From assembly GCA_949361645.1 (NCBI GenBank), contig OX442436.1, positions 434,001-498,000 on the forward strand: 64,000 nucleotides of DNA, written 5' to 3'. Every line of letters begins with the position of its first letter. The stretch's first letter is position 1. Position numbers and translations under genes: made by a program. This DNA comes from Spongilla lacustris. Lineage: Eukaryota > Porifera > Demospongiae > Spongillida > Spongillidae. Below, in pieces: positions 38,690 through 51,398 of this stretch. Under the pieces are notes generated by a model. That model searched no databases and was not told the origin of the DNA. It saw only the letters and a list, made by a program, of their open reading frames with translations.

Positions 38690-39318
38690 TCACCCTGACT
38701 CTTGTTTTGGAGGTCACCCTGACCCTTATGTTGGAAGTCACCAAACCCTTATGTTGGAGGTCACCCTGACCCTTATGTTGGAAGTCACCTGGCCCTTATG
38801 TTGGAGGTCACCCTGACCTTTATGTTGGAAGTCACCTGACCCTTATGTTGGAAGTCACCAAACCCTTATGTTGGAGGTCACCCTGACCCTTATGTTGGAA
38901 GTCACCTGGCCCTTATGTTGGAGGTCACCCTGACCCTTATGTTGGAAGTCACCTGACCCTTATGTTGGAAGTCACCTGACCCTTATGTTGGAGGTCACCT
39001 GACTCTTATGTTGGAGGTCACCTGACTCTTATTTTGGAGTTCACCAGACACTTATGTTGGAGGTCACCCTGACCCTTATGTTGGAGGTCACCTGATCCTT
39101 ATGATAATGTTGGAAGACACCCTGACCCTTATGTTGGAGGTCACTGACCTGCTTCTGACCCTTATGTTGGAGGTCACCTGATCCTTATGATAATGTTGGA
39201 AGACACCCTGACCCTTATGTTGGAGGTCACCTGCTTCTGACCCTTATGTTGGAGGTCACCTGCTTCTGACCCTCATGTTGGAGGTCAACTGCATCTGACC
39301 TTTATGTTGGTGGTAAGT
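38690..39318. repeat. ~23-bp minisatellite GGTCACCTGACCCTTATG
   Basis: About 27 imperfect copies of a ~23-bp unit lie 260 bp downstream of exon 2 of copy B. The same unit forms the array at 57440-57770 downstream of copy C, so it travelled with the duplicated gene segment. Confidence 0.93.
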
Positions 39319-39418
39319 TTTGAAAATGTAACTTTCTTCTTGAGTATACAAAATGCTTTATGCATGTAATATACCTCAGTGGTATTGAAAATCAGTGTCC
39401 ATCACGATCATACAAAGC

Positions 39419-39787
39419 ACTGAATTTATAACTAGTTATATAAGGCACTGAAGTTATAACTAGTCATATAAGGCACTGAAGTTATAACAAGTTATATAAG
39501 GCACTGAAGTTATAAGGCACTGAAGTTATAACTAGCTATAAGGCATTGAAGTTATAACTAGTTATATAAGGCACTGAAGTTATAACTAGTTATACAAGGC
39601 ACTGAAGTTATAACTAGTCATATAAGGCACTAAAGTTATAAATAGTCAAATGAGGCACTGAAGTTGTAACTAGTTATATAAGGCACTGAAATTATTGTAT
39701 GACTAGTTATAACTTCAGTGCCTTATATGACTAGTTATAACTTCAGTGCCTTATATGACTAGTTATAACTTCAGTGCCTTATATAGC
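39419..39787. repeat. Tandem repeat TATAAGGCACTGAAGTTATAAC, partly inverted
   Basis: About ten direct copies of a ~24-bp unit (39419-39690) are followed by three copies in the opposite orientation (39700-39785). The tract can therefore fold on itself. Confidence 0.9.
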
Positions 39788-39949
39788 TTTGTTTGATTTT
39801 CAATGCATAAAAACCATTTTGTAGAGAACATTGCACACTTTTCCATTTGAAAATACCCCGGTATTTGAAAATCATATTCCACTTACATCACCTCGGAAAT
39901 TGTCCCTCAAGTGATTATTTTTCTATCTATTTCACTTTAAATCTGTTAT

Positions 39950-40162
39950 TTCCTTTTGGTGCCCATCGCCTTTCTTCTCCTGAAGTCTCCACAGGAAGGT
40001 GCCCAGACCAACATCTACTGTGCAGTGGATGAGGCAGTGGAGGGAGTCTCTGGTAAGTACTTCAAGGACTGCAAGGTTGCTACACCAAATACCAAAGCTG
40101 CAGTTGATGATGACATGGCTGAGCGGCTTTGGGAAGTCAGTGCTGAGCTGGTGGGACTATAG
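39950..40162 (+). pseudogene. Orphan SDR exon 2 (copy 3 of the exon)
   Basis: An open frame from SVISFWCPSPF-type sequence through [21 protein letters not shown] to [10 protein letters not shown] and stop matches exon 2 of the SDR genes. No exon 1 lies upstream within reach. The acceptor seen in copy A (TTTATTTCAG) has become TCTATTTCAC, so it cannot be spliced the normal way. It is a duplicated exon fragment. Confidence 0.8.
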
Positions 40163-40295
40163 CATATGTCCCTCCCCCTCCCTCACATGCCCCCAATGGG
40201 ACTATAGCATATGTCCCTCCCCCTCCCTCACATGCCCCCATGGTTTCCTTTTGCTATATGCTTAAATTTGCTCCTGTAGGCTGAAATAATAGCAA

Positions 40296-40320
40296 TGGGG
40301 GGGGGGGGGGGGGGGGGGGG
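40296..40320. repeat. Poly(G) tract truncating a MITE
   Basis: A ~24-base G run directly replaces the left end of the MITE that follows. Confidence 0.9.
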
Positions 40321-40540
40321 GAATTACGGATATTATGCATTCATTAAATTATAAATATTACATACCTACATTTAGCACAGAATATCAGGCAGGTAATTTG
40401 CTAAATAATGTAGGTCTTTAATATTTATAATTTAATGAATGCATAATATCCGTAATTCCTTGTTTCCTTACTTTTTACTCAAGTGCTGTCTACAAATCCT
40501 ACATCACCAATTTTATTTTAATTAAATTTTTATATCTTGT
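40321..40540. mobile_element. Palindromic MITE, one end missing
   Basis: Same family as 11358-11758. Right end TATCTTGT is present (to 40540), the centre is complete, and the outer ~80 bp of the left arm are replaced by the G run. Confidence 0.8.
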
Positions 40541-41100
40541 TTCACTCCTTTTTTTTCCCCGGCGGGTTCCGACATGTACTTATACATTGCATGCAGGAGC
40601 ACAAACGTAGAAGGAAGGGGAATCTTGGAATACAACCCATTGCATCACATACATCACAGCAGTATGTACAATAGGACAGTTTGTTCTGCTCATTTGCTAT
40701 CATCATTAAATCACATCACAATCAAACAATTTCCTTTAAACAGATAATGTCTCTGAATTGGCATGTGACTGGAAGATGAGGGGATCCCTAAAGAAAGTAG
40801 TAGCGTAGGAAAGGAGGAATTAGTAGTGAAGTCACAAAATATAATGTGAGCTCAAACCATAAATGCCCTTCCCATGGCTCCAACCAAAACATCCTAAACT
40901 GACATACATGTAGCCCCAACCCGAATCTCCATCACAACTATCCTCACAGGATTAAAAGCCCTCACCTCTTGACTGAAGGTACTCATACGTTCTTCAAAGC
41001 CAGTAGTGAAGGCATCAGGAATAATCGCTATAAATGTCTGTCCTTGATGTGAGTACATATGTATATGATCAGAGCAATTTGCCATTCACACAAAAGATGC
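40541..41100 (-). repeat. Dispersed repeat copy (counterpart at 10735-11357)
   Basis: Inverted relative to its counterpart and likewise abutting a palindromic MITE. The minus-strand frame at 40894-41085 (GQTFIAIIPDAFTTGFEERM) is better preserved than at 10.8 kb. The encoded family was not recognised. Confidence 0.6.
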
Positions 41101-41274
41101 TTACCAGATTGCCTGCCTTTTATTTCGAATACTGATCCTCTTCGTACAATAAACAAGCACGTGCTTTTGCTTTGCTAAAATTTGAAGGAGTTGGGCTGGC
41201 CCGACTAAACTTAAAGGTTGTTCTTTTAATAGGGCTACTAGCTCTCACTTTCAGACGTGTTCCGCTCATCTTTT

Positions 41275-41537
41275 AGAAGGGAATGGAGAAAGGAGGGAAG
41301 GAGGAGGGGAAGAGAGAGGTGGGAAGGGGGTGAAGAGAGAGGAGGGAAGGGGGAGAGGAGAGAGGAGGGAAGGGGGAGAGGAGGGGAGGGGGAGAGGAGG
41401 GGAGGGGGAGAGGAGGGGAGGGGGAGAGGAGGGGAGGGGGAGAGGAGGGGAGGGGGAGAGGAGGGGAGGGGAGAAGAGAATGGAGAGGAAGGGTAGGAGA
41501 GAAGAGAAGATAAGATAGGAGGGAAGGGGAGGGGGAT
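41275..41537. repeat. Purine tract GGGAGAGGAGGG, ~13-14-bp unit
   Basis: About 260 bp of almost pure G/A on the plus strand, with GGGAGAGGAGGGGA repeated. The overlapping frames are composition artefacts. Confidence 0.92.
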
Positions 41538-41959
41538 AGCTAGCACAACACTACACCACTTGGCAACATATCCATGAGACATGGCACACACTTTTCAACA
41601 CACACAGTCACATACACCCACCTATTCAGAGTGGTTCCCCATCCTGGTGGGATGGTGTTCTGTTTTCCATCACCTTTGCAGCTTGAATGAGCAGCACCTG
41701 ATTTGCTCTAGTGGGACCACGCAATTGTGGAGGACATTCCCGTTACCATTGTCGGCATTGAACAAAAATGGTCCTACCAACAGGTCATCTTTGACAGCTT
41801 GCTTACATGAGGGTGGGGGGCGCAAATATAGTGTTACTCTCGTTGTATGTTAGGTAGCTCACCTGTATACGTCACCCATGGCCAACCAATGCCAATTCTT
41901 TGGCCTTAATAGCGACGGCCAGTTGCATGCAGTGGTTTCCCACCTTCACGCTATCCTTC
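41538..41959. other. Spacer, nothing recognised
   Basis: Ordinary-composition DNA between the purine tract and the inverted Helitron fragment. No supported gene. Confidence 0.35.
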
Positions 41960-42741
41960 TTACTGCCTTCATGCTAGCCTATCGATCCTTCTTACTTTTG
42001 CGATCGGCTTAACCCGCTTTGTAGCGTTCAATTGTTCTTTTTTTTTTTCACGTGAACGGTCTTTCGGAGCTTCATCGCGCGACTCGTCAGCACAACCACA
42101 CGTACAACTGTCAGTGCCATAATTTAACTGGCAATATTCTTGCACTATTCTTTTCTCTTGGCGATCGACGTGACTGCAGCTGCATACACCCGCCAGAAAC
42201 ACGTGTTCAATCACAAGTTTATTCTGGATCTCCACTTTATGGTTTCCCAAGGGCCGATAAAATCTGTTGTGGGCTATTGCTAACAAAACTAAGTTGCTAA
42301 AGATCGAATTTGTGTCAAGCATAACTCCGCTTACGAAAATAATAAAACAAATCCGACTCGGCAGTAAGTTTGTAATTTGGTGGTTCTAGTGCTTCCGCAT
42401 AACAGCTAACATTACGCTTTAATCGTGACAAAGATACAGCGCAATAAACCTCTTATCCGAGTGAATCTTATCTTATCAGATCCGGAAGAAGAAGAAGAAG
42501 AATTAGGAGAAACTTTTTTTAAGGTTCGAGGGTGGGAACGAGTGAGCGTTATCTCTGTTGTCCGAGCTTTCTAAACGTCGGCAGTTATACTACACTGTAG
42601 ATATTCGACGGCTGTATCCAAATACGCTCACTAAATTCCAACTGATTCTACGGCGCATCGGCAATAATGGAATCTGGTGTTTTGCTAATCGTATTCATGA
42701 CACTTCAAATCCTACATAGGACCTACTAACGTAGGTCCCGA
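41960..42741 (-). mobile_element. Helitron 5' end, inverted copy
   Basis: Reading leftward from 42741, the sequence starts TCGGGACCTACG preceded by A, as Helitron insertion requires, then follows the leader at 6050 and 46057. It reaches a minus-strand frame (41969-42322) with VKPIAKVRRIDRLA, related to the 6.7-kb copy. No helicase is present. Confidence 0.65.
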
Positions 42742-43577
42742 TATGGGACAGTGTCCAGCAAAATCGGGCTTGTGGGGTTATAATTTTATCACTATAAAAA
42801 TTGCACGTTGTACTAAACAACACATCTTCGCGACGATAGTACCTTTTCCTTTCAAATTTCATACACTTGTTCCCACACCATTTCTCTGTGTGAAAATCGA
42901 TTTTTGTGATCTACACATTTTCCGTGCCGTGGATACAACAATCGTTAACCCCGCGGGTTAGAAATCCACATTTCTCCACGTACGAGTGTTGAAAACGGGT
43001 CAAATTCGGAGTATGCATAGAGGAGTCCTGTAGCTATTGATTTGTTCTGTTCGTTAGTTTCTGAATCATCCGTTACGGAGATACAGTTGAGCAAACTGCA
43101 AGCACATTTTCCCACTTGATTGGCGCCAATGATATAATCACCGCCTTCCCATTCACTGAGCGGGACGCGATTTGCCAAAATCATTGGCGCGAATCAAGCG
43201 GGAAAACGTGCCCGTAGTTTGTTCAACTGTATCTCCGTAACGGATGATATAGAAATTAACGAACAGAACAAATCAATAGCTACAGGACTCCTCTATGTGC
43301 AACCCGAATTTGACGCATTTTCAACACTCGTACGTGGAGAAATGTGGATATCTAACCCGCGGGGTTAATGATTGTTGTATCCACGGCACGGAAAAGGTGT
43401 AGATCACAAAAATCGATTTTCACACAGAGAAATGGTGTGGGAACAAGTGTACGAAATTTGAAAGGAAAAGGTAGTAGCGTCGCGAAGATGTGTTGTTTAG
43501 TACAACGTGCAATTTTTATAGTGATAAAATTATAACCCCACAAGCCCGATTTTGCCGGACACTGTCCCATATATGGG
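42742..43577. mobile_element. 836-bp near-perfect palindrome (foldback element)
   Basis: Two ~400-bp arms are reverse complements with only a few mismatches around a ~45-bp centre at 43135-43180. Ends are ATATGGGACAGTGTCC and its complement. Each arm carries the same ~70-codon open frame (MGQCPAKSGLWGYNF), a by-product of arm identity. The left end directly abuts the 5' terminus of the inverted Helitron. Confidence 0.85.
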
Positions 43578-43721
43578 TATTTTTTAATATTTTGTGGTCT
43601 ATGCCACTTGCACAAGTCTGGGTCAATTTTATCACATGTGATAAATAATTATTTATATGTTCATGACAACAACAGGCCATGAGTTATTAAATTGACTGCA
43701 TGATTTGCATTTATATAGATA

Positions 43722-43958
43722 TTGAATTTCTTTTTGATGCCCGTCAACTTTATGTTTTGGAAGTCTCCACGGGAAGGTGCCCAGACCACCATCTACTGTG
43801 CAGTGGATGAGGCAGTGGAGGGAGTCTCTGGTAAGTACTTCAAGGACTGCAAGTTTGCTACACCAAATACCAAAGCTGCAGTTGATGATGACATGGCTGA
43901 GCGGCTTTGGGAAGTCAGTGCTGAGCTGGTGGGCCTCAGTGAACATAGCATTAGGTAG
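43722..43958 (+). pseudogene. Orphan SDR exon 2 with altered C-terminus
   Basis: Matches exon 2 of the SDR genes ([21 protein letters not shown] to [10 protein letters not shown]) but reads past the usual stop for SEHSIR. A possible acceptor (TATATAG) precedes ATATTGAATTTC. No exon 1 lies between here and the preceding orphan, so a functional gene is unlikely unless it serves as an alternative last exon of copy A. Confidence 0.78.
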
Positions 43959-44504
43959 CTGTTAGCTCTTTGTTAGGGCTGATCAACAGTGCCATCCAGG
44001 GTGTGTTCCTCGTCATGTGTTTCGGTCATTTGTCATGGATAAAAAGCTCAGTGTGAGTGTCAAGTTTTGTATGTACACAGCATACTACATATATATGCAT
44101 GTAAATGAGCTTCTGAGTCCAATTGTAATATCACTTTGTCTAATTTCCTTCTACCATCAATGCGTACATGCACGTACACAGACACATCAGCAGCAGCTTT
44201 GAACTATAATGATTCATTTACATGTACATGTATTTGTAATATTAGATTTTATCTAACCTATACTAATTGATAGTTTCCACAGATACTTGGAACGAGGTGC
44301 ATTCCAATGACTAACGATTCAATGATGGCGGATAGGAGTTAAAATCATTATTCTATTAGTCTCGCAAGCCAGACCATCGTTATTGACGATCGATACAGCG
44401 GCGACGGAAGGAATTAAAAAGTGTAGCCGCCATTATGAATATTAATAATATGAATATAATTAATATTACAAAAGTGAGTTTACAACTATAGTACACATCA
44501 GTCA
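43959..44504. other. Spacer, nothing recognised
   Basis: AT-rich. It includes the motif GTCTCGCAAGCCAGACC at 44359-44375, whose complement occurs at 55136-55152. Confidence 0.35.
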
Positions 44505-45900
44505 TTGGCATTAAATGGCATTAAAACTAATATATTTTGATATGATTGTGTGTGTATATATAAATAGAAATGCCAGAAGCAGGGCAATCTAAACCTAGAA
44601 TTTTATGCCACAATCAAAGGTACATGTACAGGAGTATCCCACTACTACGGACAGAAACCTAGACTGAGGTTTTTGCTAAACATATTCATTGGTGGCGTGT
44701 GCTTTTGTAATTTGTGCCTTATGTAAACGTTAAACCAATGGAATGCCAATCAGAACCTTCTTATACATTAAGCGCTCAGCTTGATTTATACTTACAAAGA
44801 CAAGGCAGAAACAAGCCTAATAAGATGATGGTGAAAGATATGGTGAAAGATATGGTCAACTCATCAGTGCCAAGAGGGACTAAGAAGATAACACATGCCA
44901 TTATACATGGCGTAAATCTGAAATTACAGGCTGAAATCTGAGACAGACAATGACCATTCCTCTCACTATATATCTAAACAACCTAAAGCTGAGTTACCTA
45001 GCAACCTAAACAAATGGCATTAAAACTAATATATTTTGATATAGTTGTGAACATTTATATATAACTATAAAAGCCACAGACATGGCAAACACAAACATTC
45101 ACATTCAAAGCCAGAACTTTATGTCACAACCAAGGTACATATACATGAGTATCCCACTGGAGAAGCAAATCCGCTCAGACTGAGGTCCAAGCATACCCTT
45201 TTCCTTGTCCAACAAACTGCATACCACCATTGATACACTATAACACTCAGTTTTCCCAGATCTTGCCCGCTGTAGGTTGGCCCTGCCTTCCAAGAGCTCA
45301 GTGGTGAAACATGGATTGTCATACTATTACAGACATTTGAAACAAGCAGACATTCAGAAAATGAGCACCCAACAAATTAAAAAGACGGATAAATAGAGAA
45401 TAAGCATCACGTGCTCCAAGCTTTGACAATGGGTTTCATCAGCTGTCTCGCCTGAAGAAGGAACTTATACCGTTCCGAAACCGGTCGCGTATGGAAGTGA
45501 TTGAAACCCACAAAAGATCATCGGAGGAACTCTAAGAAAGAAGGACGATAGGAAGCGTATGTTAAACATACTCATTGGTGGCGTGTACTTTTGTAATTTG
45601 TGCCTTATGTAAACGTTAAACCAATGGAATGCCAATCAGAACCTTCTTATACATTAAGCGCTCAGCTTGATTTATACATACAAAAAACTAGGCAGAAACA
45701 AGCCTAATAAGATGATGGTGAAAGGTTTGGTCAACCATAAGCCCTACGAGGTTGAGGGGCCAAAAGGACCAAATGGATGGTGCAACATTTTGTCATATCA
45801 TAAAAAGCGGATATACAATGGACTGGGAACCATAGAAGTTGGTCTCTCCAGGCTTACATGTACGTGCCTCCAAAATGTCACAAGCCAATAATGTGAAGAC
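44505..45900. repeat. Duplicated segment, ~350-bp direct repeat of unknown element
   Basis: Sequence at 44505-44860 recurs in two pieces at 45015-45175 and 45560-45730. Shared words include GGCATTAAAACTAATATATT, GAGTATCCCACT and TTTGTAATTTGTGCCTTATG. The span between holds CTGAAGAAGGAACTTATACC. This looks like two copies of a repeat, one split by an insertion. Class not determined. Confidence 0.55.
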
Positions 45901-46056
45901 GTGCTAATGAATTTGTAACCACAGTCTCGCTACGTGTAGTACGCCATTGTTGACAATGTCGCCGCCATAGTAACCAATAACCGTAACTTTAATTCTCACA
46001 TGCCTTCAATCTGATTGGAGCTGCCAGAATTTGGGCAGCGCACTGGCGAACGTCAA

Positions 46057-49000
46057 TCGGGACCTACGTTAGTAGGTCCTATGTAGGATTTCAAGTGTCA
46101 TGAATACGATTAGCAAAACACCCGATACCATAATTGCCGACCGACCGCGGCTTCTATTAAATTTTTAAAAGCGTATGTGGATAGAGCCGGATAATACCTG
46201 CAGCGTAGTCAAATTGCATGCACTTAGAAAGCTAAGATAGTAGAGATAGTCCATACTCGTTCCCACCTCTAACCCAGAAAAACAGTTCAGGAAAAATTCT
46301 TCCGCCAATTATAAGTAAATATTCGATCGGTTTAAGAGGTATTAAGCGCTATATTATCCTCACGATTTATGCCAAATGTTTGCGGTTACGGAAAGGCACT
46401 GGAAAAGGTAAGTTAGGAACTTTGTGCCGAGTTTGTATGGAGCTATGACGTTCTGAATTAGAGTTGTATTCAATACAAATTCCAAAGCGTAGGTGAAAGA
46501 TTGATTTTAATAAATTTGCGGTGGTATAAAACACGTGTAGCGTCATTGCGACCATAAAAGTGGGGTCTGTGGTTCAGCACCTTCTGATATGTTATCTATT
46601 GTGACGTACAAAGGTATTGTGCACCCCCTTCTATAATACTAAATGTATTATAGCTACATGCATTTCTGTCTCCGAGTTTTGAGGTGAGTATTTTTTTGGT
46701 TAAAAATGTACTATATACTTGTACTTATAACGATTATACGCATTTTTCTCTACGAGTTTTGAGGTGAAGTATCAAAATGCCTTCGCGTGCTAGAGCTCTG
46801 AGAGACAAGAACCGCGCTAAAAAGATTGTTAAGTTGTCTGAAAGTCATATAGATAAGTCGCTAGATACTGAATGTGAGGAGCGTGACAGTTTTTTTGAAG
46901 CGGCGCATCAAAGAAAGAAGGCATGCGATAACGACCGCTACGCAAACAATTCACAAAGAAAGTAGTCTTATGAAAAGGACTGGTATCAGGACAATCCGGA
47001 GCCTAAGAGGGCAGCAGAAAGAGCTCGACATCAAAGACCAAGAGAGTCATCTCTGGTTACAAGAAAAGAAATCCTTTGAGGTAAGTTGATATACGATGCA
47101 CCTTTACATGATACATTATCATGGAAAGAGTGCATTGTGCAGTGATGGGTTTTTAGATATGTTTAACTATATGTAAATCACCATCTTTTACTTTTACATC
47201 TTAAATCATTCAACATAATTAATCGGAATAAGCTAAATACTTAACTTATATTCCTATTCTTCAACTTATATTGTCTATTCTTCTCTTTAGATACTCTCTG
47301 TTTGAGCCCAGTGATAGTGTACAGGGTACATACAAGTGTGAGCTACATAAAGCCCTTCGTAAGAATAGCTCATTGCTTGGAGAGTTAAATGATGCCTTCA
47401 ATAAAGTTAATCCCAGTCTAGCTAAACAGGTACTCACACGAGCGGCTAATGAAGAAGTAGCTAAGATATGCACAAATGCTTTGGTAAGCAAAGCTTTGAG
47501 CCTGCGTAGAGTACATGCTGGGGTGATCATTAAAGGTGTGCGCTCCATCAATGCTTTGAGCTTTTCACATTCTAATGTAGACAGTTGGGAGCGTTGTCAC
47601 ACTGTGGGCTCAGAACCATGTTTTTATGATAGTTCTTACACACCAGTCAAACACGTACAAGCCATGCCAGTAGACCAGCATGGTCGCTGTTATGTCAGTT
47701 AGGAGGGAATGTTCTAGTAAGTGCAGACAGCCCAGTCAGGAGGAGATAGAGGTAATATGTACCACAAAGTCCCTCTTTAAAATGTCACTAGATGAGATAT
47801 GTCAGGGGCTTGACAAAATAGACAGAGGTTGTACATTAGTTCAACAGGCACAGGCTACTATTTCTGACACTCCAGACAATGGAGAACAGCCAAGGGTTAG
47901 TGAACTGCATGGACATCCCATATCTTGTGAGATGCTGTCATGTACATGTCCACTAAGAGTGATTCGAGCAGCTTCAATACACTATCCTATGCTGAGAAGA
48001 TTTCTGTGGCTTTTGTACTCTGTGCGCAAGCATCACCGTGCAGTGGCTCGCTTTGATAAAGCTCTTTCTTCTGGTAATGTACAAGAGGTAGTACACACAC
48101 TGGGCTTTGCAGATCTATCCCTGGTGTTTAGTGAAGATGGGAGTGAAAATGCAGTGTTTGTAGATCACTCAGTACCTGGCCTTGGTTCCATTGAAAACCA
48201 TCTGTTGATAAGTAATGCAGATGTTATTGCTGAATTGCAAGCGAGATGGAAAGATGACCCAGAGTTTCCCTGTTGTAGCTGTGAGAGGTTGCACCAGCGT
48301 AAACAGGTTTCGGGTGTAGATTTCACTCGTGATGACAAATACCATACAGACATTTGGATGTGGCTGAGAGCATATCTTACTGAGCATGGTTTGGACCAAA
48401 ATGACCTGTATGTGTGCCAGTACTGTCACCCAGTACTTAATGCAAACAAAATGCCCCCTAGATGTATCCTAAATGGCCTTTTGACAGAGGCCGTTCCAGA
48501 GGAGTTAAAATGGCTAGATGCCTTCAGCAGGCAGTTAGTTCAAAGGGCTAAAGCGTTTCAGACCATAGTCAGACTAGGCACATACACTGGTAATGTGCCA
48601 AAATACAACTCGCTACAGGCCTGCAAAGGTTCTATGTTTTTCCTTCCACTACCCCTTAATAAAACAATGGAAACTCTAGGTGAGGTAGGTACTAACACAG
48701 TAGTGCCAATACCTGACCCAGAGCTGTACATTATGGTTAATGGTGTCCCAACCAAAGGAAAGGTGTCTTGAAGAAGCTACAAAGAAGGTTGTTGAAACAA
48801 TCGACAACACTTCTAGCACCATGCTGCTACCAAAGAAGACATAGCCATGTTCCAGTCATACACTATACGTTCATTGGACCAACACAATTCCACCAGTCCT
48901 GACGTTGATTAGTACAAAATGTTGAACATGAAAGAAAAACCACTTGACAATAGACAGGCGTATCTTGACGTAATGTGTTTTCCTAATTTGTTTCCTTCGG

Positions 49001-49140
49001 GACATTTTGGTGAACTGCACACACGAGAAGTGCACATTTCTTCATCTGAATATGCCAAGTCTAAACTCCTGAAAAAGGACTCTCGCTTCAGAAAATATGC
49101 ACAATACGTGTTCTTTCTTTTGTCACAGCAACAGCAAGAT
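46057..49140 (+). mobile_element. Helitron, decayed, N-terminal half
   Basis: Starts A|TCGGGACCTACG with the subterminal palindrome. Coding begins at 46777 (MPSRARALRDKNRAKKIV) with Lys/Glu/Tyr-rich N-terminal repeats, broken by a TAG at 46963. A frame at ~47290-47702 (RYSLFEPSDSVQGTYKCELH) and one at 47680-48771 follow. The latter has a cysteine-rich CQYCHPVLNANKMPPRC region and ACKGSMFFLPLPLNKTMETL, the DUF6570 segment of Helitron proteins. A last frame (48919-49140, MCFPNLFPSGHFGELHTREV, YVFFLLSQQQ) is the Helitron-like N domain that precedes the Rep nuclease. The Rep HUH and helicase are gone; the copy is cut off where a MITE arm begins. Frameshifts and stops make it inactive. Confidence 0.78.
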
Positions 49141-49258
49141 ATAAAAATTTCATTAAAATGAATTTGGTGATGTAGGATTTGTAGACAGCAATCGAGTAAA
49201 AAGTAAGGAAACAAGCAATTACGGCATTCATTGAATTACATTTAGCACAGAATTTCAG
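49134..49258. mobile_element. Single MITE arm truncating the Helitron
   Basis: One arm of the ACAAGATA palindromic MITE (GATATAAAAATTTCATTAA through AGCAATTACGG), ending at TTTAGCACAGAATTTCAG. The other arm is missing. Confidence 0.7.
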
Positions 49259-50814
49259 ACACCCTTGGGGTACCATGTAAATTAATGGCTCTTTCTATAT
49301 AGGCCCTCACCCAGAAAAGAGTTCACACAATCATATTTTATACTTAACTCACAATCCAATCATTATATCAGTTCTGAGTCTCACTATAGGTCCAAAGTGC
49401 TTATCAAAATAGGCCTGCCTCCTTCCCATGCATATGTTTACATGTAATGTAATGTATAGCTGTCTACAGCTGCAAGGCATGTGAAAAGGTTCCTCTGTGT
49501 CAACTTTTATACAACTTACAGCTGTACATGTACATCTATAAAACCACAGCAAGCCTGCCTCCTTCCTGTGTGCATAACACATATGGTATAGCCCAGCACC
49601 TGGTCTTTCATGTACTATGGGGTGCTATAAGAAAACATGATCCTTCCCTGATGTCATCTGGTACAAGAGTTAAATCAATGTTGTGTGAGATAGAGGAATA
49701 GTGCCTTTATATACTATACAATTACTACATTATATTTTTTAATTACGTGGCATATTTTTACTCATGCTAAAGTCGATTTAAAGTGGCACCACCCCTCTAC
49801 CAGCCATTCACATAATTCAGCCCCACCCCCACCACCGCATAGTTGATTTGTTCAACACATTTATTATGGGAGGCTTTTCCACTTTATTTAAGCACACCGA
49901 TTAAATTATTGTACTTCGGCACTATTTAAACCGATGCATGCCTCCATTGAACACATAAATATCCCTGGAAGATTTAAGCGGGTAAAGGTAATAAACAATT
50001 CAACTTCTTTGTTGTGTTGCTTTAACACTCTCTTTCATTTGCATGTAGATGTCAGATCAGGAGACAATAGCTCCCTCCTTGTACATGTACATCACCCTTA
50101 GGCCTTACCCCATGCATATTGACAACTCTTGGTACAGCGTCGCCTGTGCACGACTGCCAACTTCATGTAAACAACAACATACAACATAAACCACCAATAC
50201 ACATACTGAACAACACCAACCACATAAACAGGATCGCCACACAAACCACACTCAGAGCAGGGACCAACACGCAACAGCTACATTTGAATTTTTACCTAAT
50301 TTATTTAGAGGTGGTGGGCCCACACCACCTCAAGGGAAAAAACCTCACTGTATGAAGAAAAAACTTTCTTACACACTGCTCTGGACACCATGACATATCA
50401 CAAATTCTTCAGAGGATCTTCAGCTTTCATCTATATGGAAATCATCTTTAAGGAACAATCTGCCTCCCATCAACACGGGAAAAATGCATACAGCGGCCAA
50501 CCATCCCCCTTGCAACACCAGTCACCCGGCTGACACACAATAACCACATGTACTCCAGCCACCCGGCTGACACACGAAACACTACAGCAGTCATCCAGCT
50601 GCACACTATATACAGACTATGTAAAGTTAACAGGCTCGTGCACTGGCAACGTAGAATGACTTCTTTCCCGCTCACATAACCTTACATACCTTTACTGCCA
50701 CGTGTCACATCACGTGCTGTACAACCAATCACATACGGAGGGAGCATAGTTTCTGTCTAATTCACTACGTTCAACCGACAGAAACGTGTATAGGATGACA
50801 TTGGGAGCCGGTTT
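49259..50814. other. Intergenic region, no gene supported
   Basis: AT-rich with scattered short frames, none with family features. CCACCCGGCTGACACAC occurs twice near 50525-50575, and A/C-rich DNA at 50155-50280 gives meaningless frames. Confidence 0.4.
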
Positions 50815-50879
50815 TTGGAGGACGAGGAAATTCGTCCTCCGACTCCGATTCCTTTAACTCAGCCCCCTCCAGAGGCGGA

Positions 50880-51155
50880 GCTGCTGCTGCCACCTGCCGC
50901 TGCGCCACTACCAGCAACGTTGGCCCTTCCCGCACCACTACCAGCAGCGTTGGCCCCTCCCGCACCACTACCAGCAGCGGTGGCCCTTCCTGCACCACTA
51001 CCAGCAGCGGTGGCCCCTCCCGCACCACTACCAGCTAGCAGCGGTGGCCCCTCCCGCACCACTACCAGCAGCGGTGGGCCGGTGGCCCCTCCCGCACCAC
51101 TACCAGCAGCGGTGGACCCTCCCGCACCACTACCAGCAGCGTTGGCCCTATGAAA
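50880..51155. repeat. 30-bp minisatellite GCACCACTACCAGCAGCGGT
   Basis: About nine tandem copies of a 30-bp unit coding Ala/Pro/Leu repeats in one frame and Ser/Gly/Thr in another. A lead-in of ~65 bp (EDEEIRPPTPIPL) could be protein-like, but no start, splice or family evidence supports a gene. Confidence 0.85.
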
Positions 51156-51398
51156 ATTTTTCATTTATATATTCTAAAAACACAACAGTATACTATCATA
51201 ATTTACACTTACGTTCTTTATTCCTGGTTCTTTAATCCTGGTAAATTATACATGATCATCACTCAACATGTTTATATATATTACGTTTTAAATAAATAAG
51301 ACAAAGGCCAGGACTATCCTAAACCTATATACAACTTCAAGCCAGGAAAACTGAAAACGAATAAACATTCAGGACAACATTCAAACAAGCACGAGATA

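Noticed and set aside
42743..43615. Two similar ~72-88-codon frames on opposite strands as a divergent gene pair
   Set aside because: They are mirror images created by the arms of the 836-bp palindrome.
50771..51164. Ala/Pro/Leu-repeat protein gene
   Set aside because: The frame is a 30-bp minisatellite open in several frames, with no splice or start evidence.
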